A stretch of 64,000 bases of DNA from Vibrio sp. 16. GTDB taxonomy: Bacteria; Pseudomonadota; Gammaproteobacteria; Enterobacterales; Vibrionaceae. Location of the stretch: positions 930,001-994,000 of the forward strand of contig NZ_OY808998.1 in assembly GCF_963681195.1 (NCBI RefSeq), written 5' to 3'. Both the position numbers and the translations under genes were made by a program. Shown here one piece after another: positions 27,146 through 35,517 of the stretch (within the stretch, counting starts at the first letter, position 1; every line of letters starts with the position of its first letter). The notes under the pieces were generated by a model. That model did no database searches. It saw only the letters and a program-made list of their open reading frames with translations, and was not told where the DNA came from.

Positions 27146-27844
27146 ATGGTTCATCAAGTCACTCGTTTTTCTGATGCTTTTTCTGCTTGGGAAAACTGGA
27201 ATCTGACCGATTTTGATTCAAAAAGTGAGTGCCTACTTGCTTTTAAGCAATCGCTGCAGCAAAACCAAGCGTTGCTTGGGGCTGTGGTCTCTTTCCACAT
27301 CGAGCAAGCGTCTACTTTGCTTGCCGAAACTCATCAACTTATTGGCCCGACTGGGGAAACCAACGAGTTGTACACTGCTGGACGTGGTGTCGCTTTGATC
27401 ATCCAAGGTGATGCGACGCAACCAGCAAAAAACGCAGCGGTTGCGCAAATGACCGCGGCGCTTATTGCGGGCAACAGTGTCATTTTTTGTAGTGATGATG
27501 CCGAGCTTTGCAAAGACCTTGAAGCTGCTTACACGCAGTCTTCTTTACCTACCAACCTAGTACAGTTTGCTTCTTTAGATGCCTATCATCAGCTGCTGGA
27601 GTCTGACGTACGTAGTGTCGGTTATGTAGGTGATGTTGAAGTTGAACGTAGTATCAACCGTCAACTTGCGAAACGTGAAGGAGCCATCGTTGGCTTAGTT
27701 TCTGAAACGGATCTCGATGCAACTCCCGTTGCCCATGATCCACATCTCTCGTTGCGTTTCATTACCGAGCGCACACGCACAATAAATATAACAGCGGTGG
27801 GTGGTAACGCGACCTTGCTAGAACTTGGTAGCGACACTCACTAA
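27146..27844 (+). CDS. Stand-alone PutA C-terminal (ALDH-like) domain protein
   Basis: A 232-residue protein 20 bases after putA with ribosome-binding site AGGAGAA. It looks like the Rossmann-type ALDH-fold segment found at the C-terminus of long PutAs: the stretch ELYTAGRGVALIIQGD followed by AAVAQMTAALIAGNSVIFCS mimics the NAD-binding part of an aldehyde dehydrogenase, but there is no catalytic Cys/Glu pair. In E. coli PutA this region is covalently attached and helps close the substrate channel. The protein probably docks onto PutA in trans. Databases often label it 1-pyrroline-5-carboxylate dehydrogenase; catalysis is unlikely. Confidence 0.72.
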   Translation: MVHQVTRFSDAFSAWENWNLTDFDSKSECLLAFKQSLQQNQALLGAVVSFHIEQASTLLAETHQLIGPTGETNELYTAGRGVALIIQGDATQPAKNAAVAQMTAALIAGNSVIFCSDDAELCKDLEAAYTQSSLPTNLVQFASLDAYHQLLESDVRSVGYVGDVEVERSINRQLAKREGAIVGLVSETDLDATPVAHDPHLSLRFITERTRTINITAVGGNATLLELGSDTH

Positions 27845-27860
27845 TCCTTTTCCGTGTATA

Positions 27861-27896
27861 GCCCCAACGACTATTTTGATAATTACAGGTTGGGGC
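27861..27896 (+). terminator. Intercistronic hairpin before putP
   Basis: GCCCCAAC (27861-27868) pairs with GTTGGGGC (27889-27896); loop of 20 bases, followed only by GTTTAG. More likely an attenuator or mRNA-stability stem than a full terminator. Confidence 0.5.
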
Positions 27897-27934
27897 GTTT
27901 AGGGAAGGCGATCGTTTAAAAGAGGACAAATCAC

Positions 27935-29422
27935 ATGGAAAATAGCTTTGCTATTACGACCACGTTTATTGCGTATCTAATTTTGATGCTGGCAATAGGC
28001 GTTATTGCGTATCAACGAACGAAAAACTCATCGGATTATTTCTTGGGTGGACGCTCACTTGGCCCTTGGCCTGCGGCGCTTTCCGCAGGGGCGTCAGACA
28101 TGAGTGGTTGGCTGCTATTGGGGCTTCCGGGGTATGCGTACGCAGCGGGTATTGAAGCGTTTTGGCTAGCGGGTGGTCTACTCGTAGGTACATGGCTCAA
28201 CTGGTTGATTAATGCCAAGCGCCTGCGCACGTACTCGATTACAACCGATGCGTTGACCTTGCCAGAGTTCTTGTCGCGCCGCTTCAACGACAAATCAAAG
28301 ATGATTCAAGTAATTTCTGCTTTCTTCATTCTTCTGTTCTTCCTTTTCTACACAAGTTCTGGCTTGGTAGCTGGTGGTAAGTTGTTTGAAACTGTATTTG
28401 GTTTGGATTACACGACGGCGGTTGTGATTGGCACCGTGTGTGTTGTGTCGTACACCTTGTTTGGTGGCTTCCTTGCGGTATCTTGGACGGACTTGGTGCA
28501 AGGCCTTTTGATGGCGGCAGCATTAATGATCGTACCGATCGCGGCCATGGAAGGTGGATTTAGCGATCTTGGTGGTCAGCTAGAAAACATCAACCCAGAG
28601 CTATTGACACTATGGAATGACTCAAAAGGTGAGCCACTTTCTGCCATTGCGATCATTTCGCTTGTTGCATGGGGTCTTGGTTACTTTGGTCAGCCACACA
28701 TTCTAGCGCGTTTCAAAGCCACTCGCTCAAATAAAGATTTAACTACGGCTCGTCGTATTGCCGTTATTTGGACTGCGCTGTCTATGCTTGGTGCGATGCT
28801 TGTTGGTATTGTTGGTCTAATCTACGTGAACAACTCCGGTGTAACGGTTGATGATGGTGAGAAGATCTTCATGCTTTTGGTTAACTCGCTGTTCCACCCT
28901 GTGATTGCCGGCATTCTTCTGGCGGCAATTCTGGCGGCGGTAATGAGTACAGCCGATTCACAACTATTGGTTTCTTCGTCTGCGCTTGCTGAAGACTTCT
29001 ACAAGCAAGTGTTCAAGCAAAATGCTTCATCTGAAGAGATCGTGATGGTTGGCCGTATTGCGGTAATTGGTATTTCTATTGTTGCTCTTGTGCTAGCAAT
29101 GACGCCAGATAGCTCAGTTCTTGGCCTTGTGTCTTATGCATGGGCTGGCTTTGGTGCGGCATTCGGCCCTGCGTTAATTCTAAGCTTGTACTGGGCTCGC
29201 ATGAACCGCAATGGTGCGTTGGCGGGTATTCTGGTTGGTGGTATTACTATCGTAGTATGGAAGCAGCTGAGTGGCGGTTGGTTTGATGTTTACGAAATTG
29301 TACCGGGCATTATTTTCTCGACGATTTCCATTGTGGTAGTGAGCTTGCTGACAGGTGAACCTGAAGAATCAGTGAAAGCGCAGCACGCAAAATTTGAGAA
29401 ACAGCTAGTCGAATTAGACTAA
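27935..29422 (+). CDS. putP: Sodium/proline symporter PutP
   Basis: A 495-residue SSS-family inner-membrane carrier with 12-13 hydrophobic segments that imports L-proline with Na+. Family motifs are seen: SSDYFLGGRSLGPWPAALSAGASDMSG at ~30-56 (Na+ and substrate residues), GWLLLGLPGYAYAAG, and AAVMSTADSQLLVSSSALAEDFY near ~325. The start has AGAGGACAAATCAC before it. It lies in the proline operon 90 bases after the PutA C-terminal domain gene and is followed by a strong terminator. Confidence 0.96.
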   Translation: MENSFAITTTFIAYLILMLAIGVIAYQRTKNSSDYFLGGRSLGPWPAALSAGASDMSGWLLLGLPGYAYAAGIEAFWLAGGLLVGTWLNWLINAKRLRTYSITTDALTLPEFLSRRFNDKSKMIQVISAFFILLFFLFYTSSGLVAGGKLFETVFGLDYTTAVVIGTVCVVSYTLFGGFLAVSWTDLVQGLLMAAALMIVPIAAMEGGFSDLGGQLENINPELLTLWNDSKGEPLSAIAIISLVAWGLGYFGQPHILARFKATRSNKDLTTARRIAVIWTALSMLGAMLVGIVGLIYVNNSGVTVDDGEKIFMLLVNSLFHPVIAGILLAAILAAVMSTADSQLLVSSSALAEDFYKQVFKQNASSEEIVMVGRIAVIGISIVALVLAMTPDSSVLGLVSYAWAGFGAAFGPALILSLYWARMNRNGALAGILVGGITIVVWKQLSGGWFDVYEIVPGIIFSTISIVVVSLLTGEPEESVKAQHAKFEKQLVELD

Positions 29423-29437
29423 TCGTACTGCTCTGTT

Positions 29438-29477
29438 AAAAGCCCCTGAAACGGAAAAGTTTCAGGGGCTTTTTTAT
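29438..29477 (+). terminator. Terminator of the put operon
   Basis: Perfect stem AAAAGCCCCTGAAAC / GTTTCAGGGGCTTTT, loop GGAAAA, then TTA-rich tail. Confidence 0.92.
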
Positions 29478-29596
29478 TTGTTGGTCAGGAATTGAACATG
29501 CTTCACAAATTGCACACTAAAGTTTGAGCAAAGGGAACCAAGGCCTTACAACTATGTCCACTATCAATAACCACACCAGATACAGGGAGAGTTCCA

Positions 29597-29827
29597 ATGC
29601 CACAGGTTTACTGCCATTGCTGCAACAAAATGACAGCGCATAAAATTGTCATGAAGCGTTGTGAGGAAGAGCATCAATCAATGGTAAAAAGTCTGGCTTG
29701 TTTTTTTGCAACCGTATTCCAAGGTGCGCACTACATGAAGATGGAGAAGCAGTGCTTTTGTCGAGTATGCAACACGCAAGCAGATGTGGTGAGCTCAGAT
29801 GGTTTTTCTGGTGTAAAAGCCGCCTAA
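29597..29827 (+). CDS. Small Cys-rich probable zinc-binding protein
   Basis: A 76-residue protein with ribosome-binding site GGGAGAG before the ATG. It opens YCHCCNKMTAHK and closes CFCRVCNTQAD, so two CxC(C)/CxxC pairs about 45 residues apart could hold one zinc ion, with a hydrophobic segment (SLACFFATVFQGAHYMKM) between them. This layout is like a split zinc ribbon that may touch the membrane. I do not recognise a named family. It is monocistronic, between putP and the Lrp-type gene. Confidence 0.6.
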   Translation: MPQVYCHCCNKMTAHKIVMKRCEEEHQSMVKSLACFFATVFQGAHYMKMEKQCFCRVCNTQADVVSSDGFSGVKAA

Positions 29828-29903
29828 ACTTTGGGGTGAGTGACCTAATCACCAAAATCACGCTTAGATTCTATTTGTCTCTAGGTGTGTAGAGGGCTAT
29901 TCG

Positions 29904-29937
29904 CTTATTATTGGTCAGAATAATAACCAATAATAAG
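29904..29937 (+). promoter_or_regulatory. Inverted-repeat operator in front of the Lrp-type gene
   Basis: CTTATTATTGGT (29904-29915) and ACCAATAATAAG (29926-29937) are perfect 12-bp arms with a 10-base spacer, ending 8 bases before the ATG. AT-rich symmetric sites like this are typical of Lrp/AsnC autoregulation. Confidence 0.6.
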
Positions 29938-29945
29938 AGTGTTAC

Positions 29946-30422
29946 ATGGACCTAGATAGAATTGATCGTGAAATTCTACGTACCTTAAACCTCAAAGGCA
30001 GGCTACCTATTGTCGAGTTAGCTAAGCAAGTTAACTTAACCACTTCTCCTTGCTCCGACCGCGTAAAACGTCTCGAAAAAGAAGGCTATATTAAAGGCTA
30101 CCACGCTGAGTTAAATCCTGAAAAGCTCGGTTTAGACGTGCAAGTGTTCATCCATATCCGCCTTGATCAAACCAGTTTTTCTATCTTTGAAAAGTTTGCA
30201 GATGTGGTGTCTGACATTCCTGAAATCGAAGAGTGTTACTCGTTGTCTGGAGATTTCGATACCATGATTAAAGTTCGAGTCAAAGACATGAAGGCGTATC
30301 AATACTTTATGTCGAAAAAGCTTGGCACTTTACCTGGCGTTATTCAAACGCGCAGTGAAGTTGTAATAGAAGAGCACAAAACCAGCTTTGGTGTGAATGC
30401 GGATTTGATCAGTAAGCTTTGA
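29946..30422 (+). CDS. Lrp/AsnC family transcriptional regulator
   Basis: A 158-residue regulator with an N-terminal winged helix-turn-helix (IDREILRTLNLKGRLPIVELAKQVNLTTSPCSDRVKRLEKEGYIKGY) and a C-terminal RAM ligand-binding domain (residues ~65-145; ECYSLSGDFDTMIKVRVKD). The motif and length are standard for Lrp-like proteins that sense amino acids. It is not the global Lrp itself judging by the recognition helix, but the ligand is unknown. It is probably autoregulated through the inverted repeat just upstream. Confidence 0.9.
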   Translation: MDLDRIDREILRTLNLKGRLPIVELAKQVNLTTSPCSDRVKRLEKEGYIKGYHAELNPEKLGLDVQVFIHIRLDQTSFSIFEKFADVVSDIPEIEECYSLSGDFDTMIKVRVKDMKAYQYFMSKKLGTLPGVIQTRSEVVIEEHKTSFGVNADLISKL

Positions 30423-30435
30423 TTCACTAAGAATG

Positions 30436-30467
30436 AAAAGGGAGGCACCAGCCTCCCTTTGTTTTTC
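30436..30467. terminator. Terminator between the Lrp-type and DUF445 genes
   Basis: Stem AAAGGGAGG / CCTCCCTTT, loop CACCAG, followed by GTTTTT on the plus strand; the A-run on the left gives weaker use on the minus strand. Confidence 0.85.
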
Positions 30468-30478
30468 TGTGTAGAGTA

Positions 30479-31183
30479 TTATGCGATGAAGGATGACACG
30501 ACACCAATCGCACCGCCGAATACACCTCCCCAAACCACTAACCAGCCAAGATGTTCTTTGATCATCTTTTGCACCATTTCTTTGACCAATTTTGGCGTTA
30601 GTTCATTTAGGCGTTGGTCGATGATGTTTTCAACGTTACCGCGAATTTCTTCCATCATAGCGGGTGCCTCAAACTGCTCCTTTAGCGCTTCTTTAATCGT
30701 CTCGCTCTGGCTCATGTCGACGATGGCCTCTTGCATTTTCTCGACAAAAGGTTGCTTTAGAGGTTGGAGTGCTTCGGCGCCGCCAAACATAGCAATCATG
30801 CCACCAAATTGAGAGTTGGCGATCACATCCACAAGGGAGTCGAAGGTTGGGTTGAAGTCAATCTTTTCAATGACAGGCTCAAGATTTAACGACTTACCGC
30901 CAGCCATTTCTTTGTTCAGAAACTTATCTATATTCTCTTGGGTAAAGAACTGCTCCATCATCAAGTTTTTGATGGCCGCTTTAAACTCTTCAAAGCGCGC
31001 AGGAATCACACCCGAACCATATAATCCCGGTACTTTTTCGAACAGCATGTGAATGGCTAACCAGTTAGTAATGGCACCTGAGAAAGCAAAAAGGCCCGCA
31101 TAAAAGGCGATTTGATTATCAGTTTGATAGCCTCCAGCAAGTAGGGCTAACGCAATAATGTTGGTGAGTAAGCTCTTATTCAT
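30479..31183 (-). CDS. DUF445 family membrane protein
   Basis: A 234-residue protein with hydrophobic helices at both ends: ~7-45 (NIIALALLAGG, FYAGLFAFSGAITNWLAIHMLFEK) and a C-terminal segment (GWLVVWGGVFGGAIGVVSSF). The TNWLAI(H/K)MLF motif followed by GSGVIPAR is the DUF445 (YheB/YjiN-type) signature, and the middle ~130 residues are a helical, cytosolic or periplasmic domain. Function of the family is not established. It is monocistronic. Confidence 0.82.
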   Translation of the reverse strand: MNKSLLTNIIALALLAGGYQTDNQIAFYAGLFAFSGAITNWLAIHMLFEKVPGLYGSGVIPARFEEFKAAIKNLMMEQFFTQENIDKFLNKEMAGGKSLNLEPVIEKIDFNPTFDSLVDVIANSQFGGMIAMFGGAEALQPLKQPFVEKMQEAIVDMSQSETIKEALKEQFEAPAMMEEIRGNVENIIDQRLNELTPKLVKEMVQKMIKEHLGWLVVWGGVFGGAIGVVSSFIA

Positions 31184-31390
31184 TAAACATCTAGTTATGG
31201 AGTGGATTTATGGAGCGCAGTATATCTCAAACCGAGTAGAACGCTAAATATCACAGTTTGAGGTTAATTCCTTTAACGTTGCCTATTTGTTAAATAAATG
31301 TGATCCACAATAACTTGATAGACAAGGGATTTTACAACTAAGACGACAGGGCGTAAGTTAAAAAATAGTTAACCAATTGGAGGAACTGTG

Positions 31391-32155
31391 ATGGCAGCAC
31401 TCGATGGTTTTTCTCAAGCCCATGTTGAACGTCGTACTGAATGGACAAGCTCGTTGTTCAGTTTACGACTCGGTGGTGCTTCTGTTCGATTTCAAGCGGG
31501 TCAATACGTAAAGTTGGCACTACTAAACCAAGACGAACAACTGGTAGCACGGCCTTACTCGATTGTTAACGCGCCTTTAAACAGCAGTGACATGATGGAG
31601 TTTTTGATTGTTGCAAATCCTGAAGGATCTTTATCCCCTTTACTGCAGCAACTGAGAGAAGGAGACACCATTTACGTAAGTAACAAAGCGTATGGCGATT
31701 TGACTCTAAGCTCGATTCCAAAAAACACTCAAAACCTATGGCTGCTTGCTACTGGTACGGGTATCGGTCCCTTTCTTTCGCTGCTAGATGATATTAACGT
31801 CAGACCGGGTTGCGAGCACATTGTGCTTGTTCATGCCGTCCGCCAAGAAAAAGATTTGGTTTATCGTTACTTAATAGAAACATTGATTGAGCAATATGAT
31901 GGCCGCTTGCAGTATGTCCCCGTTGTTTCGCGTGAACAGTTGGACAGCGCTTTGTATGGGCGTATACCGCAGTTGCTCTCCAACCAAACACTGCAAAAGG
32001 AAGCGGGTGTTATTCTTAGCGCAGAAGAGAGCTTTGTGATGCTGTGCGGCAACCCAGATATGATTAAAGAGTCTGTCGAGGTGTTGAAAAGTTTTGGCCT
32101 CGAGAAACATCGGCGAGCCACAGGTGGGCAGATCATTTATGAGCGCTATTGGTAA
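31391..32155 (+). CDS. fpr: Ferredoxin/flavodoxin-NADP+ reductase
   Basis: A 254-residue FAD enzyme moving electrons between NADPH and ferredoxin or flavodoxin. The FAD-binding RPYSIVNAP motif lies at ~55-63, the NADPH-binding LLATGTGIGPFLSLLDD at ~115-131, and the family C-terminus GQIIYERYW is intact. GTG at 31388 could add one residue; the ATG at 31391 with GGAGGAAC before it is preferred. It is monocistronic. Confidence 0.93.
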   Translation: MAALDGFSQAHVERRTEWTSSLFSLRLGGASVRFQAGQYVKLALLNQDEQLVARPYSIVNAPLNSSDMMEFLIVANPEGSLSPLLQQLREGDTIYVSNKAYGDLTLSSIPKNTQNLWLLATGTGIGPFLSLLDDINVRPGCEHIVLVHAVRQEKDLVYRYLIETLIEQYDGRLQYVPVVSREQLDSALYGRIPQLLSNQTLQKEAGVILSAEESFVMLCGNPDMIKESVEVLKSFGLEKHRRATGGQIIYERYW

Positions 32156-32188
32156 AAAAAAATCCCTGTCATGTATGACAGGGATTTT
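32154..32188. terminator. Terminator between fpr and the MCP gene
   Basis: Stem AAAATCCCTGTCA / TGACAGGGATTTT, loop TGTA. The minus strand has a long T-run (9 T), so it mainly ends the MCP transcript; the plus side has TTTT. Confidence 0.9.
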
Positions 32189-32191
32189 CGT

Positions 32192-33625
32192 TTATTGTGT
32201 GCGGTACTGTTTCAATATTTGCGAAAGTGATATGGCTGTGGCAGTTAAGTTCTCTATCCCGTGAGACGATTGCTCTGCCACAGTGCGTAAGGCATTCGAC
32301 TGAGTTCGGATGTCGGTCAACTCTGCGGCGATATCATTGGCGACTGCGCTTTGTTCTTCCGCTGAGGTTGAGATTTGAATACTCATTTCTGTCAATGACT
32401 GCGCCGACTGTGCGATGGATTGAACATCTTCACCAATCGCGGCGATCAAATCGCTGCTTGTTTGCGCCTGAGAGACAGTTTTAGACGTGATCGTCGCAAT
32501 GTTTTGGCTTTCAGACTGGAGCTTCTCAATCATGGACTGGATTTCAACGGTGGCAGATTGAGTGCGGCTTGCGAGCGTTCTTACCTCATCCGCGACAACG
32601 GCAAAGCCACGACCTTGTTCTCCTGCCCGTGCGGCTTCAATGGCTGCATTCAACGCGAGTAGGTTGGTCTGTTCAGAAATGGAGTTGATCGTCGTGATGA
32701 CTTCATTAATTTGTGTCGTGTTGTCATTTAGGCTCGTTACTGAGTTCTCTGTTTGAGCGATGTACTGAGAGAGCGTATCAATCTCTTTGATGGCTGACAG
32801 AACGCGTTTATGGCTACCTTCAATGTGTTTCGAATCATTTTCGGTCTGTTCGGTGGATTGGCGAGATATGTTGGATACTTCTCTTGCAGACGCTGTCATC
32901 TCTTCCATTGCGGTAGCAACCGAGTCCAGTGAAGCGTATTGGCTACGGACTTGTTGTTCGCTTTGCTTCATATCTTGTTCGAAAGAGGCAGAGGTGTCTG
33001 TCAGCGTTTGAGTGTTTTGGTTGACGTTGTTGACTAAGTCACTGAGTGTGTCCATAGCTTTGTCGAGTGCACAGCCAATGGTACCGAACTCATCCCTTCC
33101 TGGATGAAAGCCTAAGCGAGAGGTTAAGTCGCCTTCTCCGATACGTTGAGTTGTCGTGAACAGCACCCATAGTGCGCCGCCAATAAAGGTAGATACCCAG
33201 TAACAGAAAAGAGCAAACGGCAAAGTCCATAAATAGCTAAGTAAAAAGGTGGTAAGGGCTTGCGTTTTTGTTTCTGCAACTGCATTGCTGACTTGGCTAG
33301 TCAATACATAGTGATTGCCGTCTCGACTGGTTTGATAAACCGAAATGACGCCATTGCTGATACTCGACTCTTGACGCGACGTTGCACGCGAAATATCGGA
33401 AACCGTCGTAAGCTGGTTCTGTTCCAACGTCGAAACGAGAGTATCCAACCGAACTTGGGCAGCTAGTACCTCGCTTGTTTCTGCTTGATTGATCGTATCC
33501 AAGTACCGTCCTCCCGCTAGGAATGAAACGGTTACGAGAAACAGGCCAAGTATCACCCAGAACTTATCATTGATTGACATCTTGATGAACAGGCGATCTA
33601 TGGTCCTAAAATCGACTTCTTTCAT
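32192..33625 (-). CDS. Methyl-accepting chemotaxis protein
   Basis: A 477-residue chemoreceptor: TM1 (~22-42), a short periplasmic part of ~80 residues, TM2 (~128-158), HAMP ([18 protein letters not shown]), and the long MCP signalling coil. The hairpin tip reads [27 protein letters not shown], the universal contact with CheA/CheW. The small sensor part is too short for a Cache or 4-helix domain, so the stimulus is unclear. No C-terminal CheR-binding pentapeptide is present. It is monocistronic. Confidence 0.92.
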   Translation of the reverse strand: MKEVDFRTIDRLFIKMSINDKFWVILGLFLVTVSFLAGGRYLDTINQAETSEVLAAQVRLDTLVSTLEQNQLTTVSDISRATSRQESSISNGVISVYQTSRDGNHYVLTSQVSNAVAETKTQALTTFLLSYLWTLPFALFCYWVSTFIGGALWVLFTTTQRIGEGDLTSRLGFHPGRDEFGTIGCALDKAMDTLSDLVNNVNQNTQTLTDTSASFEQDMKQSEQQVRSQYASLDSVATAMEEMTASAREVSNISRQSTEQTENDSKHIEGSHKRVLSAIKEIDTLSQYIAQTENSVTSLNDNTTQINEVITTINSISEQTNLLALNAAIEAARAGEQGRGFAVVADEVRTLASRTQSATVEIQSMIEKLQSESQNIATITSKTVSQAQTSSDLIAAIGEDVQSIAQSAQSLTEMSIQISTSAEEQSAVANDIAAELTDIRTQSNALRTVAEQSSHGIENLTATAISLSQILKQYRTQ

Positions 33626-33929
33626 TGTGTTTTCCTCTCAATTCAGACTCTAGTGGAGTCGAATTTTTATGAGTCATTAAAGTTATTAAAGTTATCGATA
33701 AATTCGACAGATTTATGCGACATTATTCAAATAATAATGCAATGAGATATTTGTGTTGTTTTATAAGTGTGACATTTGTTGGATTTTTGATTCTAGTTAC
33801 GTCGGCGTATTCGTGGTGAATACAAGATTATTTTCACCGAGTGAGAATTACTGGGAACATTTCACTCGCCTTATCTGCTGTTGCTCTCTAATCTGGAATT
33901 AATTACGGGTTGATAGGTGGTGCGTTGAG
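33626..33929. other. Divergent intergenic region, MCP / unknown protein
   Basis: 304 bases, AT-rich, which must hold promoters for both divergent genes. I see no clear -35/-10 pair, operator symmetry or hairpin in it. Confidence 0.4.
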
Positions 33930-34286
33930 ATGAATCTGGTGGTCAATATTCACAAGAACGTTCGTAAACACGGTTTCGAAATGGCGACTCGGCAGGCTTG
34001 GAAGTGCGGTTTTAAGGCTAACCTAGTCAAGCGCGTTGTTGGTGTTGCAAAAGGGCAGATCGTCTGCGTTATCGAAGGGGTTCGTCCAGAGTTCTCAACA
34101 GAGATCAACAACAGCCTGCACAGCGAAGAAAAGCAAGGTCGATACGTGTTCGTCGGCGGTATTGTTTGGGAGCCAAATGACTTACTCGCCCCTGGCTTTC
34201 CTGATTTTATGTTTATGCATCTACGTAATTTGGGCAGTAAGCATAAATACATGTCGGATGATGAACTGTTCAACAACCTAGCATGA
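33930..34286 (+). CDS. Conserved-looking protein of unknown function
   Basis: A 118-residue protein that I do not recognise. It has a basic N-terminal half (NVRKHGFEMATRQAWKCGFKANLVKRVVG), then hydrophobic beta-like strands (QIVCVIEGVRP, YVFVGGIVW) and an acidic C-terminus. There is no signal peptide or membrane helix. The start at 33930 has AGGTGG upstream at a usable distance. It ends 6 bases before glpM, so the two are likely co-transcribed. Confidence 0.6.
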   Translation: MNLVVNIHKNVRKHGFEMATRQAWKCGFKANLVKRVVGVAKGQIVCVIEGVRPEFSTEINNSLHSEEKQGRYVFVGGIVWEPNDLLAPGFPDFMFMHLRNLGSKHKYMSDDELFNNLA

Positions 34287-34292
34287 CACGCC

Positions 34293-34643
34293 ATGGTCTC
34301 TTTATTTTTCAAAAGTTTGCTTGGCGCTGGTGCAGTCGTGTTGATTGCGCTGCTGTCAAAAAGTAAGAACTTTTACATCGCAGGTCTTGTGCCTCTATTT
34401 CCAACGTTTGCCTTGATCGCCCATTTTATTGTCGGCTCCGAGCGCAATATGGAAGAGCTGAGGTTAACCGCGCTTTTTGGTCTCTACTCGTTGTTGCCTT
34501 ACGCGAGCTATCTAATCGCCGTATATTACTTGAGTTACCGATGGTCTCTAATTCCCACATTAGGTGGGGCGACACTCGTATGGCTAGTGGCGGCAGCAAC
34601 ATTGATGCTCGTGTGGACGAAAACCGTAATGGCTCCTGCATAA
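34293..34643 (+). CDS. glpM: GlpM family inner-membrane protein
   Basis: A 116-residue protein of four hydrophobic segments. The block LLSKSKNFYIAGLVPLFPTFALIAHFIVGSER is the GlpM signature. In Pseudomonas GlpM has been linked to alginate/glycerol metabolism, but its molecular role is not settled. It closely follows the unknown 118-residue gene and is followed by a strong terminator. The ribosome-binding site is weak, in keeping with coupling to the upstream gene. Confidence 0.85.
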   Translation: MVSLFFKSLLGAGAVVLIALLSKSKNFYIAGLVPLFPTFALIAHFIVGSERNMEELRLTALFGLYSLLPYASYLIAVYYLSYRWSLIPTLGGATLVWLVAAATLMLVWTKTVMAPA

Positions 34644-34647
34644 AGTG

Positions 34648-34677
34648 AAAGGGCCTGACTGCGGTCAGGCCCTTTTA
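34648..34677. terminator. Terminator between glpM and ecfT
   Basis: Stem AAAGGGCCTGAC / GTCAGGCCCTTT, loop TGCG, with TTTTA on the plus strand; it also abuts the ecfT stop on the minus strand. Confidence 0.9.
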
Positions 34678-35517
34678 TCAGAGTGGATACCAGAAAAGTT
34701 CGGTGTCGGTGATTCGTTTCGCAATGGCTGCGACAACGCTTATCCCAATCACGAGTAACCAAGCGATATCTTGCTTCTGGAGTGGGCGGTAGCTGTACCA
34801 AGTCCGTTTGTTGTGGCGGCCAAATCCCCTTAACGTCATGGCGTTTGAAATCTCTTCTGCTCGGTCTAAGCTCGAGAAAATTAACGGCCCCAAAATTTTT
34901 GATACGTTTTGCAAGCGCTGAAACAAAGGCGTATTTTTCGAAATATCTAGCCCGCGAGCTTGCTGAGCATGCATGATGTTGACGAAGTCGTTTTTCACTT
35001 CTGGCAGGTAGCGTAGTGTCAGGCTGACTGCGTAGGCGATTTTGTAAGGTACGCCAATACGATTAAGGCTAGCGGCAAACTCGGTTGGGTGCGTGGTAAA
35101 CACAAACACCAACGCAATTGGGAACATACTAAAGTACTTCAGAGTGACCGTGATCAGATAGAACAAGGTTTCTTGCGTTAATGAGTAATGGCCAGGCAGT
35201 GTCACCAATGGCGTGGTGCTGCCCAGATATTCGGAGCCCTGATTTGGCGCAAGCAAAAACATAAACAGTGCATTGAGCGACAGCACGCTCGCCGTTCCGA
35301 TTAATAACGGTTTATACACGGTGAGTGGCACTCGAGTCATTTTTAATAACCCTAGTCCAATCAAAATCATGAGGCCAATCAGCCGGAGATCAAAGGTTGT
35401 TAATACAACGGTTACCCAAGCGATAAAGAGTGCAAATTTAGTAATGCCATTAAGCGCATGCAGAGGGGATTTGGTATCGACATAGCTGATACCAAATTTC
35501 ATTTTAGACGTTTTCAT
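34678..35517 (-). CDS. ECF transporter transmembrane component EcfT
   Basis: A 279-residue membrane protein with five or six hydrophobic helices. The two coupling-helix motifs that contact the ATPases are present as AQQARGLD and MTLRGFG (the AxxARG-type pair). EcfT joins the substrate-binding S subunit to the ATPases of energy-coupling factor importers for vitamins and metals. It is the last gene of the ecfS-ecfAA-ecfT operon and its ATG overlaps the ATPase stop by 4 bases. Confidence 0.9.
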   Translation of the reverse strand: MKTSKMKFGISYVDTKSPLHALNGITKFALFIAWVTVVLTTFDLRLIGLMILIGLGLLKMTRVPLTVYKPLLIGTASVLSLNALFMFLLAPNQGSEYLGSTTPLVTLPGHYSLTQETLFYLITVTLKYFSMFPIALVFVFTTHPTEFAASLNRIGVPYKIAYAVSLTLRYLPEVKNDFVNIMHAQQARGLDISKNTPLFQRLQNVSKILGPLIFSSLDRAEEISNAMTLRGFGRHNKRTWYSYRPLQKQDIAWLLVIGISVVAAIAKRITDTELFWYPL

